Assembly: GCA_002428265.1 (NCBI GenBank)
Contig: DIUR01000028.1
Location: 62,001 to 126,000 of the forward strand
Length of the DNA: 64,000 bases
Source: Bacteriovoracaceae bacterium UBA6153
GTDB lineage: Bacteria; Bdellovibrionota; Bacteriovoracia; Bacteriovoracales; Bacteriovoracaceae
Reading direction: 5' to 3'
The position numbers were made by a program, and so were the translations under genes. Of this stretch, positions 1-9,429 are shown piece by piece. Positions within the stretch are counted from its first letter, which is position 1, and each line of letters begins with the position of its first letter. Under the pieces are notes generated by a model. The model was given only the letters and a program-made list of their open reading frames with translations. It ran no database searches and was not told the DNA's origin.

Positions 1-2211
1 AAATAAGCTTAGAGACTCTGCAATAATAGCTTCTCGATAAATTTTTCTTGCACGATTAGCAAGTTGATCACGAATATCTCCAACCTGATTTAATGCCTCC
101 GAATTGGAAGGTTCAACTCTCAAAATTTGCTGATAAACTTCATAAGCACCTTTTAAGTCCTGCCCTTCCATTAATGATTTTGCTTTACCAACAAGTGGAG
201 CGACCGCTGCATTCAGCTCATCTTTGGAAACTTTCAACATCTCGGTAGCTTCTGTTGTCAGATCATCATCCATATCTTTAATACGAAGAAACTCTTCAAG
301 TTTACCAATGGCCTTAAACCATTCCTTTTGTAGATAGAGTGAACGGGATGGTTTTAATCTCTCAACTTTATCTTCCCTATCTTTTTTCTTTTGAACTTCT
401 TCAAGCTCTTTTCTTTGCTTTTCTCTTTGCCAGTCATCAAGCTCAAGCTTCATTCTGGTAACTTCAATATTTTCTGGCTCTAGTTGTGTAATATCGTTAA
501 AAGTTGTATTGGCCAAATCCACTCTTCTGTCTTTAGTGTATTCGCGTGCTTTTTCTAAAAGCTCTTTAACTTTTGCTTTTTTCTCTGCTGCCTGAATGTC
601 TGCGATACGTTTTTTTTCTTCTTCTTCAATTTTTCTTAGACCTTCTTTTGAAAAAGAAATGAGCTGTTGCAAACTAGCGTTGAAATTTGGGTCAACGATT
701 GCAATTTTTTGTAGTTCGTTTAAGGCCTCTCTGTAACGCCCATTTGAATAATGGTCTTTACCAATTTCATAGAGGGCCGAGAAAGCTCTTTTTTGTTCGT
801 CTGTTAATTCTTTCTTTGATCCGGTAGTCACTGCAACTTTTGCGACCTTCGCTTTAGGTTTTTTAGTCGTAGCCGGAGCAGGTTTTTCTTCTGGCTCAAG
901 CATAACCCAAGCAAGCACTAAAGCGACTAATACATAAATAAGTTTTTTACGTTTTGCCTCATCTTTCCAGATGCGCTTAATAATGGATTTTTCCTGAGGA
1001 GCACTGGAAACCATATTTCCAAGTGCATCTAGCTCTTCGCCTTCCTCAGCTTGAATCTCGACAACTTCTTCAACTTCGACAGTTTGATTTTCATCAACGG
1101 CCATAAGAGTAGAGCTTTCGTCTTTGATAAACTCAGAACGAATTTTTACGGTAAAACTTACGCCACCAATAACAAATTCATCGTTATGCCCAAGCATAAC
1201 TTTATTGATACGATCGCCTTTATGAATTGTCCCATTTGAAGAATTTAAATCTTCGAGAGTCAGCATCATGTTATTTCTAGTAATAACTGCATGTACTGTG
1301 GAAACTTCAGTATCGTTTAAGATGATCTGACATTTTGCCGGATCTCTACCAATAAACGTTTTTTCTTTTTCAATAATATATCTATCGTAAGGAGCAGTAT
1401 CACCAAATAACTCAAGATACACAGAGGAAAAGGACTGAATGACTTTTGTACTATCATCGTCATTATCTATATTCTCAAGAGAGTAAGACATGTTCTCATC
1501 GTCTTGAAGGACTTCGCCACCTTCTTCCATCGCATAATCAGACTCTGTTGATTGATTTACAATAGAAGGATTAGAATTATCATCAGAATGTGTAATTCCA
1601 TTTAAAGTCGCCAAAGCATCTTCCGGCTCATCTTGAAATTCAACTTCTTCACTTGAATCTTGTTGCTCGACTTGTTTTAAATTATGAGCTTCTAATGAAG
1701 CAGCAGTTAGCTCAGAAATATCAATTTCTGTAGTCATATCCTTATCGTCGTTGTCGATACTTATATCGGCAGCGGGAATAGTATGATCTGTTGCTGTTAC
1801 TGTTGTTTTCTTAACAGGTTTTTCTTCAATTATTGTATTAACTTGTTGAATCGTTTCAAGTTGAACAGGAGGTCGCAATGAAGCAGTTTGCGTACCCTGA
1901 CTTTCCAGATCGATAGTGATACTAAAATTTTCTACGGTAAAGACGTCACCATGCTTACATTCATGACGATTAAAATCTTCACCATTAATCATGCACATGT
2001 TGTCTGGTGATGTTTTCTCAATAAGCCATTTACCACCATTATGAATGATACGTGCATGTTCTCTTGAGATTTTTTTATCATCAAGAACAATATGACAATC
2101 CTTTGATCTACCGATCAAAAAAATTGTTTCTGAATAGTCATGTGCGAGAACGTCTTTGCCTAAATCAATTTGCTGAATCGACTGACTTCTCTTCAAAACA
2201 CTTAATTTCAC
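1..2211 (-). CDS. Double-FHA, membrane-anchored TPR-like protein (partial, runs off left edge)
   Basis: An open frame of 737 codons continues past the left edge, so the C-terminus is missing. I place the start at a GTG at 2211: the N-terminus then begins MKLSVLKRSQ, directly like an FHA fold, and GGAG lies a few bases upstream. This start lies inside the upstream FHA gene, giving a 47-nt overlap. The first FHA domain is near residues 20-95 (IGRSKDCHI, SREHA). A long acidic linker follows, then a second FHA near 270-345 (IGRDPAKCQI, SSNGT). One membrane segment lies around 418-437, and a Lys/Glu-rich helical, TPR-like region runs to the edge. FHA domains bind phosphothreonine peptides, so this is probably a scaffold answering to a Ser/Thr kinase at the inner membrane. 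The kinase is not in the window. Confidence 0.85.
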   Translation of the reverse strand, partial: MKLSVLKRSQSIQQIDLGKDVLAHDYSETIFLIGRSKDCHIVLDDKKISREHARIIHNGGKWLIEKTSPDNMCMINGEDFNRHECKHGDVFTVENFSITIDLESQGTQTASLRPPVQLETIQQVNTIIEEKPVKKTTVTATDHTIPAADISIDNDDKDMTTEIDISELTAASLEAHNLKQVEQQDSSEEVEFQDEPEDALATLNGITHSDDNSNPSIVNQSTESDYAMEEGGEVLQDDENMSYSLENIDNDDDSTKVIQSFSSVYLELFGDTAPYDRYIIEKEKTFIGRDPAKCQIILNDTEVSTVHAVITRNNMMLTLEDLNSSNGTIHKGDRINKVMLGHNDEFVIGGVSFTVKIRSEFIKDESSTLMAVDENQTVEVEEVVEIQAEEGEELDALGNMVSSAPQEKSIIKRIWKDEAKRKKLIYVLVALVLAWVMLEPEEKPAPATTKKPKAKVAKVAVTTGSKKELTDEQKRAFSALYEIGKDHYSNGRYREALNELQKIAIVDPNFNASLQQLISFSKEGLRKIEEEEKKRIADIQAAEKKAKVKELLEKAREYTKDRRVDLANTTFNDITQLEPENIEVTRMKLELDDWQREKQRKELEEVQKKKDREDKVERLKPSRSLYLQKEWFKAIGKLEEFLRIKDMDDDLTTEATEMLKVSKDELNAAVAPLVGKAKSLMEGQDLKGAYEVYQQILRVEPSNSEALNQVGDIRDQLANRARKIYREAIIAESLSLF

Positions 2212-3226
2212 CTTTCTCCATTCCAAGTGATGATTCTATGGCGCTTAATTTTGTTAATGCCGTCTTGTACCTATCATCGTCTGGGTACTCTTTAATCAAT
2301 TGTATAACACCACAAAAAGAAACAATGGCAGCTTGATACTTTTTAGAGTCCTGCTCTTGATTTCCTTTTTCAAAGTTTTTCTTTATCTCGTCATCCAGCC
2401 TTTGCTTTGCTTTAGATAAATAAAAACTTGCCTGGCCGTTGTTTGGACTTAGTAAAAGAGCTAATCTGAACTCTTCCATGGCCCTAAAATAATTCCCTTC
2501 CCTAAACTCTCTTCTCCCACTATGAATCAAAGCATCCAGTTTCTTTTTAACATCCGGATCATCTTTAGAGACTTTCACACTCATCGTTTCGTTAAACATC
2601 TCCAAATCAGCATTCTGCTTCATTTTAGTTTTTGGGGCCTGAGTTTTCTCATCTTCACCAAAAAGTACAAAAACAACTGCGATTAAAATAATTCCAAAGA
2701 TTAAAACTTTCGATTTACTCGTGTTTTGACCTTGATCTGACTTCGTCGGTTTATAAACTTCCTCAACATCTGTTTTAAAAGATTTTGTTGGAACCTTAAC
2801 TTTCACACCTTTTTTAATCTCTTTTGCCAGTGCTGAGTCTGGTGTAGCCTCGGCAAGGATCATTTCATTGGTCTGAGTTACATCTATAATATTATATTTA
2901 AATACAGTCTGCCCAATGACGATCTTCTCATTATTGTATAGTTTCTTCTGCTTAACCTTCGTATCATTGACGATAATCCCGTTTTGAGCGCCAAGATCTG
3001 TAATCGTATAGCCATTATCAGCGAAAGAAAGCTCGGCATGCTCCCTCGAAATCTTAGTGTCCACGATCTGAATATCTGCGTTTTCACCACGGCCAATAAC
3101 GGCCCTTTTCCCGATAATATAATAAACTTTCCCTTTATTAGGTCCCGTCATGCAAAGTAAACGATAGTGCAATCCAATATCACTTGGATTTTTTAGCTCT
3201 GTCGTTATTCTTACGTTTGCGCTCAT
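2165..3226 (-). CDS. FHA domain / single TM / TPR-like protein
   Basis: A 353-residue protein. An FHA domain occupies about residues 20-110, with the usual IGRGENADIQI and SREHAEL signatures and a GAQNGI turn in place of SxNGT. A membrane helix lies near 173-192 (VLIFGIILIAVVFVLF). The C-terminal part (about 230-335) is helical and TPR-like (YFRAMEEFRLALLLSPNN). The order cytosolic FHA, TM, then helical repeats matches the downstream gene, so the two look like divergent paralogues. It lies 10 nt after the 526-residue FHA protein and overlaps the next gene by 47 nt, so translation is probably coupled. The role is inferred to be phospho-dependent assembly of an envelope complex; the partner is unknown. 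Confidence 0.9.
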   Translation of the reverse strand: MSANVRITTELKNPSDIGLHYRLLCMTGPNKGKVYYIIGKRAVIGRGENADIQIVDTKISREHAELSFADNGYTITDLGAQNGIIVNDTKVKQKKLYNNEKIVIGQTVFKYNIIDVTQTNEMILAEATPDSALAKEIKKGVKVKVPTKSFKTDVEEVYKPTKSDQGQNTSKSKVLIFGIILIAVVFVLFGEDEKTQAPKTKMKQNADLEMFNETMSVKVSKDDPDVKKKLDALIHSGRREFREGNYFRAMEEFRLALLLSPNNGQASFYLSKAKQRLDDEIKKNFEKGNQEQDSKKYQAAIVSFCGVIQLIKEYPDDDRYKTALTKLSAIESSLGMEKGEIKCFEEKSVDSAN

Positions 3227-3236
3227 ATCTTCCTAA

Positions 3237-4817
3237 TTAATTATCCAGTACGAATGAAATATAAAATCCTTTAGCAAAACCATCTTTCCCCATCATTGAA
3301 TTTACAAAAATGTTATACGGTTTACCTTGAAGCTCATAGGCCCCAGATTGTGAAGTCCCAGAATTATTAGCTGAACTGTCACACAACTCAATTAAAGTGG
3401 CTGCAAATCCACGCTCTTTTGTAATATCTAAAATATTCATACCTTCAGACATTGAAAGCCTGATACCGCATACATCTTCAGCTTGCGTATTGAGCTTCAC
3501 TAAATTTTTTGAAGAGTTGAGTACAATGACTGGCCCTTGGGCACCATTCATAAACTCGAGCAAATTATTTACATACTGATCATCACTTTCAATATCATTC
3601 GGGTCCACATCGTTTTCATCTCTTTGCAACTCTCGTATGCGTTGAAGACCCGTGTTGATCGCATTTCTCACCGGATTCATTTCTTCAAATAAGAGCTTAC
3701 TATCAACACTTCTTCTCTTACCTCTTAATCCCTCTTCAATTTGAAAACGAAGTTCTTCGATAGGTCTTAGAGTTAAATAATAAACCACTCCAAAGAATAA
3801 AATCCCTACTAAGAGTGAAGTTACAAGAGATTCAAGATACAGCCTTGTGCTCTTAGAAGCTTCAGCTGTTAATGTCGTTGGCGCAAAACGAATCGCAATA
3901 ATACCTACGGCTTCCTGCGTTCCTGTCTTTGGATCATAAATGAAAATCTGTTTCCCGATTCCAATTTTCCCTCCTTCGAGAGAGAGAATTTTAGCTTCTT
4001 TCATGTTTTTATTACGAGGCCTTGAAAACCATTCTTTGATCTGAATGGAAACGGTATCATTGGTATATTCATTCAATCTCGATAAAGGTCTTAAAACCCT
4101 TCCATCTAAATCGAATAACTCATATGACTCAACTCCATCCTGGCTGGCACCGTCGAGAAATGATGTATCAACTCTTTCAAGAGTTTTTTGCTCTAAGGCC
4201 TTAGTATTGGTACGGCTAATCTCATCAGCGTAGTGAGTTCCACGAATTCTAATTTCATTCATTAAAACGTTCTTTGAATCCTGAAGAACCGGGCCGATTG
4301 TAAGTGTAATGGTGATCAAAGCAAATGCTGCTGTAAATATGGCAAGTAAGATCCTCCACTCATATTCTTGATTTACACCGTGAATGAATGGCATCAACTT
4401 ATATTTAAATAACCAGAAAATTTTCCCAACGATATTATCTGGAGGAGTTCCCCCATTGAGGATTTCATCAATTGTTTCTTCGCGCTCTTTTTGAGCTGCG
4501 ACTTTTTTCTTAACAACAATTTTCTTTTCTTGAACATAAACTAACTGGACAATTGAGTTTGGAAGTCCAATCTTATCACCTGTTTTGGCAGCTGCTTTCT
4601 TAATGATTTTCCCATTTAAGAAAGTCCCGTTAGCACTCCCTAAATCTGAAACAGTAACGATATCATCGGAAACAGTCACACTCATATGTTTCTTAGAAAC
4701 ACCCTCAACTGGAAAATAAACATCGCAAGACGAATCTCTACCAAGCGTATTTTCTCCGCTTTTCAGAACAAATTCCTGACCTCTTAATTTTCCGCCGACA
4801 ACGACTAATTTAAACAT
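3237..4817 (-). CDS. FHA domain sensor-like membrane protein with PAS-like C-terminus
   Basis: A 526-residue protein. The N-terminal FHA domain (about 1-100) has LGRDSSCDVYF, SKKHM and SANGTFLNG. Two membrane helices, near 155-182 and 325-350, bracket an extracytoplasmic segment of about 140 residues. After the second helix comes a linker and a PAS-like domain around 420-526 (LLEFMNGAQGPVIVLNS...). No kinase, cyclase or phosphodiesterase motif is visible, so it resembles a sensor that signals through its FHA domain or by protein contact. It overlaps the upstream DUF192 gene by 13 nt and sits 10 nt before the next FHA gene, which puts it in the same operon. The PAS assignment is by pattern only. 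Confidence 0.85.
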   Translation of the reverse strand: MFKLVVVGGKLRGQEFVLKSGENTLGRDSSCDVYFPVEGVSKKHMSVTVSDDIVTVSDLGSANGTFLNGKIIKKAAAKTGDKIGLPNSIVQLVYVQEKKIVVKKKVAAQKEREETIDEILNGGTPPDNIVGKIFWLFKYKLMPFIHGVNQEYEWRILLAIFTAAFALITITLTIGPVLQDSKNVLMNEIRIRGTHYADEISRTNTKALEQKTLERVDTSFLDGASQDGVESYELFDLDGRVLRPLSRLNEYTNDTVSIQIKEWFSRPRNKNMKEAKILSLEGGKIGIGKQIFIYDPKTGTQEAVGIIAIRFAPTTLTAEASKSTRLYLESLVTSLLVGILFFGVVYYLTLRPIEELRFQIEEGLRGKRRSVDSKLLFEEMNPVRNAINTGLQRIRELQRDENDVDPNDIESDDQYVNNLLEFMNGAQGPVIVLNSSKNLVKLNTQAEDVCGIRLSMSEGMNILDITKERGFAATLIELCDSSANNSGTSQSGAYELQGKPYNIFVNSMMGKDGFAKGFYISFVLDN

Positions 4818-5164
4818 ATGGCCTCTAACGTTTCACCTTTATTCAAATTCTTTATTAAAGTTCCCGCCTTCATTTCTAAAACCTGGTGTGATCTAAGATA
4901 CATCCAGGTCATTCTCCAAGGAGAAAGATCATAAATAACTTTTACAACTTTAAAATTCTTATCTAAAAAAACAATATCCAATGGGTATCTCATAAAAAAA
5001 GTATGAATCGAATTACACGGAGCTATTAAAAATCCATCGCAATCAGGAAGGTCTGCTGAAAACATGAGCCCTTTTATTCTTAACATCATGTCTCTTGCAA
5101 CAATCATCTTATTGCAAATGATCTCTCCTTTACTTGTTTTTAATTTATAAATTTTATTTTCCAC
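4805..5164 (-). CDS. DUF192 family protein
   Basis: A 119-residue protein matching the DUF192 family: a GLMF-type segment (RIKGLMFSADLPDCDGFLI), then the characteristic HTFFMRYPLDIVFLD core and a late VLEMKAGT segment. DUF192 proteins are small beta-barrel domains of unknown biochemical role, often exported; this copy has no clear signal peptide. It overlaps the TadC-like gene upstream by 11 nt and the FHA gene downstream by 13 nt, so it is translationally embedded in the secretion/FHA operon. The family call is confident; the function is not known. Confidence 0.88.
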   Translation of the reverse strand: MENKIYKLKTSKGEIICNKMIVARDMMLRIKGLMFSADLPDCDGFLIAPCNSIHTFFMRYPLDIVFLDKNFKVVKVIYDLSPWRMTWMYLRSHQVLEMKAGTLIKNLNKGETLEAICLN

Positions 5165-6497
5165 CCATCATCTCCAATACAATAGGTGCAAAGACGATCA
5201 TTAAAACCGAAGGAACAATAAGAAACAGCATCGGAAATAAAATCTTTGTCGCAGCAGTGGCCCCGGCCTTTTCAACTTCAGCTGATTTTTTTTGTCTGAT
5301 TTCTACTGCCAGTGCTTTTAAAATCGGACCGATTGAAGCACCAACAGAGTCTGCTGCGATCAGTGTTGCTGAAAACGAAGAGATTTGAATTAAATCGATT
5401 CTCCATGCCATATTTCTTAGAGCTTCTGCTCTGCTAGCTCCGATTTTAATTTCTCGAATAACAATTTCAAATTCTTCTGTTAAAGGATTAGCCTTTGCCT
5501 TTTCAATTACCTTGGCCATTGCTGCAATGAAATCCAGACCTGCTTCAACCGACAGGGCAAGCATATCAACACCAAACGGCATTGCTCTGATAATATCTTT
5601 TTGTCTTTGTTGAATCTTTCCACTTATCCAAAAATCAGGATAGAAGAAACCAATTAATGCAAGAACAGGAATCATCTGAAGTGACCATGTCTCTTCAAGA
5701 AAAGTTCTCACCCCTAGAAATACAATCGGAAAACCTAGAATAAGAAACAATTTAAAAGCAAAAAAATCTTCAGGAGTTAACACGTTAGTAAGACCTGCGG
5801 CCGCAAGCTTTCTTCTATACTTATCTTTGAAAGTTTTTTTGTTTTTCATCCCGGAAACAATCGGGCTGAAATAGCGCTTAAAGAATGGTCTTGAATATCT
5901 TAAAATGATTCCGTGTTTAGCAATCTCATCTGTTTGAGTTTTACTATCATCGAGTTTTTCCTGCGCCTGGAACTGGTCTTCATCTTGGAAAATAGTTTTA
6001 GAAACTAAAAAGACTGCAAGAAAGATGAGGCCTAAGGCCGCATAATAAAGAAGCGAAGCTCCTTCATAGACATTTTTTCCACTTAGCTCCTTACAAGCAG
6101 CTTTCTCGCCACCATCACAAGATTTTTGTAAAAATTCTTTTCCTTTTACTGCGCTGATTTTTTCTTGATTTTCAGGGACAAGCTTAGCGGCGAGTGTATT
6201 TAATTCGGTCTGGCTTTCATCTGGAAAATCTTTATTTTCTTCAAGTGCTTTTGCTTTTTCTGCCTGAAGATTTCGAATTGTGTCTCTGATAGTTCTTTCT
6301 TCAATCGGATCTAGTCTTTTGTTTTCAATATACCAATGCGCAACTTGATAACAATTTGCAAATTGCTCTTTTTCACACGATTCAAAATAAGATTCAAATT
6401 TTTGATCTTGTGTTAAATCTTTAAATTCCTGTGCATTCACATGACTTGTTAGTATCAAGCTTAGTAAAAGCGAAAGGCCTTGCAGCACTCTCTTCAT
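5154..6497 (-). CDS. TadC-like type II secretion F-domain protein with exported Sel1-like N-terminal region
   Basis: A 447-residue protein. The C-terminal half (about 210-447) is a T2SSF/TadC-type inner-membrane platform: basic FKDKYRRKLAAAG segment, membrane helices, a cytosolic loop with GVDMLALSVEAGLDF, and a final hydrophobic pair. The N-terminus is unusual: a cleavable-looking signal (about 1-22, ending NAQ) followed by about 125 periplasmic residues with paired cysteines (SCEKEQFANCYQVA; SCDGGEKAACKEL) like a Sel1-type Cys-rich repeat, then an extra TM near 147-168. Normal TadC proteins lack this part. It is the first gene of the block after a 105-nt gap and overlaps the DUF192 gene. 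No TadA or TadB is in the window. Confidence 0.85.
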   Translation of the reverse strand: MKRVLQGLSLLLSLILTSHVNAQEFKDLTQDQKFESYFESCEKEQFANCYQVAHWYIENKRLDPIEERTIRDTIRNLQAEKAKALEENKDFPDESQTELNTLAAKLVPENQEKISAVKGKEFLQKSCDGGEKAACKELSGKNVYEGASLLYYAALGLIFLAVFLVSKTIFQDEDQFQAQEKLDDSKTQTDEIAKHGIILRYSRPFFKRYFSPIVSGMKNKKTFKDKYRRKLAAAGLTNVLTPEDFFAFKLFLILGFPIVFLGVRTFLEETWSLQMIPVLALIGFFYPDFWISGKIQQRQKDIIRAMPFGVDMLALSVEAGLDFIAAMAKVIEKAKANPLTEEFEIVIREIKIGASRAEALRNMAWRIDLIQISSFSATLIAADSVGASIGPILKALAVEIRQKKSAEVEKAGATAATKILFPMLFLIVPSVLMIVFAPIVLEMMGGK

Positions 6498-6602
6498 TCT
6501 ATCTCCATCATAAGTTAATGATATCAGATAAAATAAAATACTGATGTGTAGCGTTTTATGTGGAAATATTGTCCAGTTTTAAGAGGGTTTAGCTGAGATT
6601 AA

Positions 6603-7682
6603 TTATCGGTTAATTTTCTCAGCTATTTTCTTTTTTAGATCTTCAACAAACAATTGAGTCTGTTTACGATTAAACTTTTTTTCTAAATCTGGGATATAGA
6701 TAGGTTTATAATCTGTAAAATAAGCTTTTTTAGCTTCTGAAATTCTTGTAAGTCTGTCGGCGAACTCGCTCGCTTTAATTGTTTTATCTTTTTGAGCTTT
6801 TTTCAGGCCCTCAAGACCAAGCATAGCTTCTTCCATATCGCGATACTCGACTAAATCACTCCCTGCTCTGATGGCCATCATAGCGGCTTCACCAGTCCCT
6901 CTATGTTGAGTGATCGCGCCCATCTGCATATCATCTGAAAGAATAAGACCTTTATATTTTAATTCATTTCGTAAAATTTGATGTGCTTTAGGAGAAAGTG
7001 AACAAGGCAACTCAGGATCAATATCTTCAACAATTATATGGGCCATCATGATCATATCAACTCTGGCCTTTACTGCTTTAATGAACGGCTGAAGTTCTTC
7101 ATTTCTAATATCTTCAAGAGGCTTTTTTACAATCGGAAGATCGTAGTGAGAGTCTTTTAATGTATTTCCATGACCTGGAAAATGTTTCGCACATGACATA
7201 AGATGATTCGTTTCAAATCCTCTGATCATTGATGAAATAAATTTTGAAACAGTTTCATGATCTGTTCCGAAAGCACGATCCCAGATAACTTTATTTTGAT
7301 CGTTGTTCCAGATATCACAGACTGGTGCAAGATTAAGATTAATTCCACACGCTAGAAGCTCTTCTGCCATAATTGTGGCCACTTCAAAAACAAGTTTTGG
7401 TGAATCCAGTCTGGCGATATCTAGCATTGGTGGAAATTGAGTGAATTGAGTTTTAAATCTTACAACTCTCCCACCTTCGTGATCTGTGCAAATAAAAAGA
7501 GGATATTCTTTTCTTAGATTCTGAATACTGTTAACCAGCTCAGCAAGCTGGGCCGGTGATTCATAATTCTTAGAGAAAAAAATAACTCCACCAATATCTT
7601 CTTTTTCGATGAACTTTTTTTCTGCATCAGTCAGTGTTAAACCGCTCAATCCAGTAAAAACAAGTTGTCCGATTTGATTCAT
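6603..7682 (-). CDS. nagZ: Beta-N-acetylhexosaminidase (glycoside hydrolase family 3)
   Basis: A 359-residue cytosolic-type GH3 enzyme. NagZ removes GlcNAc from anhydromuropeptides during peptidoglycan recycling. Visible markers are the substrate-binding FICTDHEGGRVVR segment (about 63-75), the family motif KHFPGHG at 166-172 with the catalytic-loop HYD near 179-181, and the nucleophile aspartate in LSDDMQMGAI (250/251). Length and layout fit single-domain NagZ. It follows the permease gene oppC-like by 2 nt, which makes it the likely last gene of the mreB/pilZ/permease run. That neighbourhood suggests a link between wall growth and uptake of wall peptides. Confidence 0.95.
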   Translation of the reverse strand: MNQIGQLVFTGLSGLTLTDAEKKFIEKEDIGGVIFFSKNYESPAQLAELVNSIQNLRKEYPLFICTDHEGGRVVRFKTQFTQFPPMLDIARLDSPKLVFEVATIMAEELLACGINLNLAPVCDIWNNDQNKVIWDRAFGTDHETVSKFISSMIRGFETNHLMSCAKHFPGHGNTLKDSHYDLPIVKKPLEDIRNEELQPFIKAVKARVDMIMMAHIIVEDIDPELPCSLSPKAHQILRNELKYKGLILSDDMQMGAITQHRGTGEAAMMAIRAGSDLVEYRDMEEAMLGLEGLKKAQKDKTIKASEFADRLTRISEAKKAYFTDYKPIYIPDLEKKFNRKQTQLFVEDLKKKIAEKINR

Positions 7683-7684
7683 AA

Positions 7685-8515
7685 TTAACCTTTATTTGGA
7701 TCGAGATAGTCACGTAGACCATCTCCAAGTAAGTTTAAGCCGATAATAAGACCGGCCATAGTAAGACTCAAAATCATTGCGATATGAGGTGCTTCAAGTA
7801 GAACCGTTTTTGCAGCCGAAAGCATTGCTCCCCATGAGTATGGACTTCCGCCCAGACCTAAAAACCCTAAAGCTGCTTCACTGATGATAACTCCACTGAT
7901 TCCTAAAACCATATTAACGATCATAACTGGAAGAATCGCAGGAATGATGACTGTGAAAAATAATCTCACTTCACCAATACCAATCGCTCTTGCCCCTTCA
8001 ACATAAGTTAAGGATAAAACTCTTTTAGATTCGCCTCTGGCAATTTTTGCATAACCTGGCCACCCAGTAATAATCATTGCAAAAATCAGACCCTGCATCG
8101 ATTGTCCTGTTACTGCCATAATCATGATAGCGATGAGAATACTTGGAAAAATAAAAACAAGATTGATTAATAAATCGAAAACAAGCTTAAACCAGCTCGG
8201 TGCTTTCACGGCCATGTATCCCATCAGGATACCAATTGAAGCTGTAGCAATTGTCACGATCATTGAAAGAGTTAATGAATAAGTCAGTCCTGCTGAGAGA
8301 ACTTCAAGCAATGATCTTCCTAAAAGGTCAGCACCTAAAACAAGTCCTTTTGAAAATGGCAGGGCCAGTTCAAGCTTCATATCAAGCTCTGGAACATATG
8401 GTTTAAAGATCGTGCCTTTTATAGTGTATCTATAAAAAAACCAAGAGACTGCCCAGACCACATAAAGTGATAAAATACCAAGACCCCATTTCATTTCTTT
8501 GGTAAATTTTCCCAT
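7685..8515 (-). CDS. Peptide-type ABC transporter permease (OppC/DppC family)
   Basis: A 276-residue inner-membrane permease of the binding-protein-dependent family. It has one N-terminal TM, then the OppC-type extracytoplasmic segment (FSKGLVLGADLLGRSLLEVLSAG, about 53-75), several helices, and the cytosolic EAA-like loop VEGARAIGIGEVRLFFTVIIPAI (about 172-195) that contacts the ATPase. It lies 2 nt after the OppB-type gene, and the two would form the membrane dimer. No ATPase or substrate-binding protein gene is adjacent, so those parts must be elsewhere or shared. With nagZ next door, wall-peptide import is a reasonable guess, not shown by the sequence. Confidence 0.92.
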   Translation of the reverse strand: MGKFTKEMKWGLGILSLYVVWAVSWFFYRYTIKGTIFKPYVPELDMKLELALPFSKGLVLGADLLGRSLLEVLSAGLTYSLTLSMIVTIATASIGILMGYMAVKAPSWFKLVFDLLINLVFIFPSILIAIMIMAVTGQSMQGLIFAMIITGWPGYAKIARGESKRVLSLTYVEGARAIGIGEVRLFFTVIIPAILPVMIVNMVLGISGVIISEAALGFLGLGGSPYSWGAMLSAAKTVLLEAPHIAMILSLTMAGLIIGLNLLGDGLRDYLDPNKG

Positions 8516-8517
8516 AA

Positions 8518-9429
8518 TCAGCTCTGAGTCCTTGGATCTAGCTTTTCATTGATATAATCAATTAAAAAGTAAATCACCATATAACTAACTGTTGAATAAA
8601 CAATTACACCCTGAACGATTGGATAGTCTCTGTTTTGAATCCCATCAAATAAAAGAGAGCCCATTCCAGGAATATCAAAAATTGTTTCAGTAATCATTGT
8701 TCCAGCAATAACAACAGAAAGCTGAATAGAAACAACATTGAGAATTGTTGGAAGACATACTTTTAGAACCCTAAGAAGAATAGCAACATCACTTAGGCCT
8801 TTTGATCTTGTGACCATGACCCATTGAGAGTGTGCTTCTTCTAAGTATTTATTTCTAGTCACTCTCATGACAATGGCACCAAGTGGAATCATTAGAGTCA
8901 CAATTGGAAGAATCATATGTTTTAGTGATCCCCACTCTGATACGGGCAGGAGATTAAGTTTAATCGAAAATAATAAAACCATTAACGGCGCTAATGAAAA
9001 TATCGGGAATGAAAGTGCAAAAAGTGAAATGAGTCGTGAAAACTTATCAAAGTTTTTGTTCTTTTTATATCCGGCCCAAATACCCAGAAAAATTCCCACG
9101 ATAGCAGAAAGAGTTACTGAAATAGAGGCCAGGATGATTGTTGGCTTCATTCTTTCTTTTAAAAGTTCTTTAACATCTTTGTTTCCAAAAATTGTTTTAC
9201 CAAGATCCCCTTTGGTTAACCCTTTGAGGTAATTGCCATACTGAGATGACATGGGAAGATCGAGTCCAAGTTGAGTTTTTAATTTTTGAATTTCTTCCTG
9301 AGTGGCCTTTTGACCAAGAACTGTTTCGACAGGATCTCCTGGCGACATACGGATGACAAAGAAGATGGTAGTAAGGGCAACAAAGATAGTGACGAAAGCA
9401 TAGATGGCTTTTTGCAATAATCTACTCAA
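8518..9429 (-). CDS. Peptide-type ABC transporter permease (OppB/DppB family)
   Basis: A 303-residue permease. The N-terminus shows the family signature of OppB/DppB: a first TM followed by the MSPGDPVETVLG motif (about 29-40) and LGLDLPMSSQYGNYL. The EAA-like loop is near 205-225 (WVMVTRSKGLSDVAILLRVLKVC). A typical late FDIPGMGSLLFDGIQNRDYPIVQG segment precedes the last helix. The start overlaps the end of the lipoprotein gene by 4 nt (ATGA type), so translation is probably coupled. It pairs with the downstream OppC-type gene. Substrate is unknown. Confidence 0.93.
   Translation of the reverse strand: MSRLLQKAIYAFVTIFVALTTIFFVIRMSPGDPVETVLGQKATQEEIQKLKTQLGLDLPMSSQYGNYLKGLTKGDLGKTIFGNKDVKELLKERMKPTIILASISVTLSAIVGIFLGIWAGYKKNKNFDKFSRLISLFALSFPIFSLAPLMVLLFSIKLNLLPVSEWGSLKHMILPIVTLMIPLGAIVMRVTRNKYLEEAHSQWVMVTRSKGLSDVAILLRVLKVCLPTILNVVSIQLSVVIAGTMITETIFDIPGMGSLLFDGIQNRDYPIVQGVIVYSTVSYMVIYFLIDYINEKLDPRTQS

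Noticed and set aside
1051..1239. 62-residue plus-strand frame inside the left FHA gene
   Set aside because: Antisense of the second FHA domain, no ribosome site.
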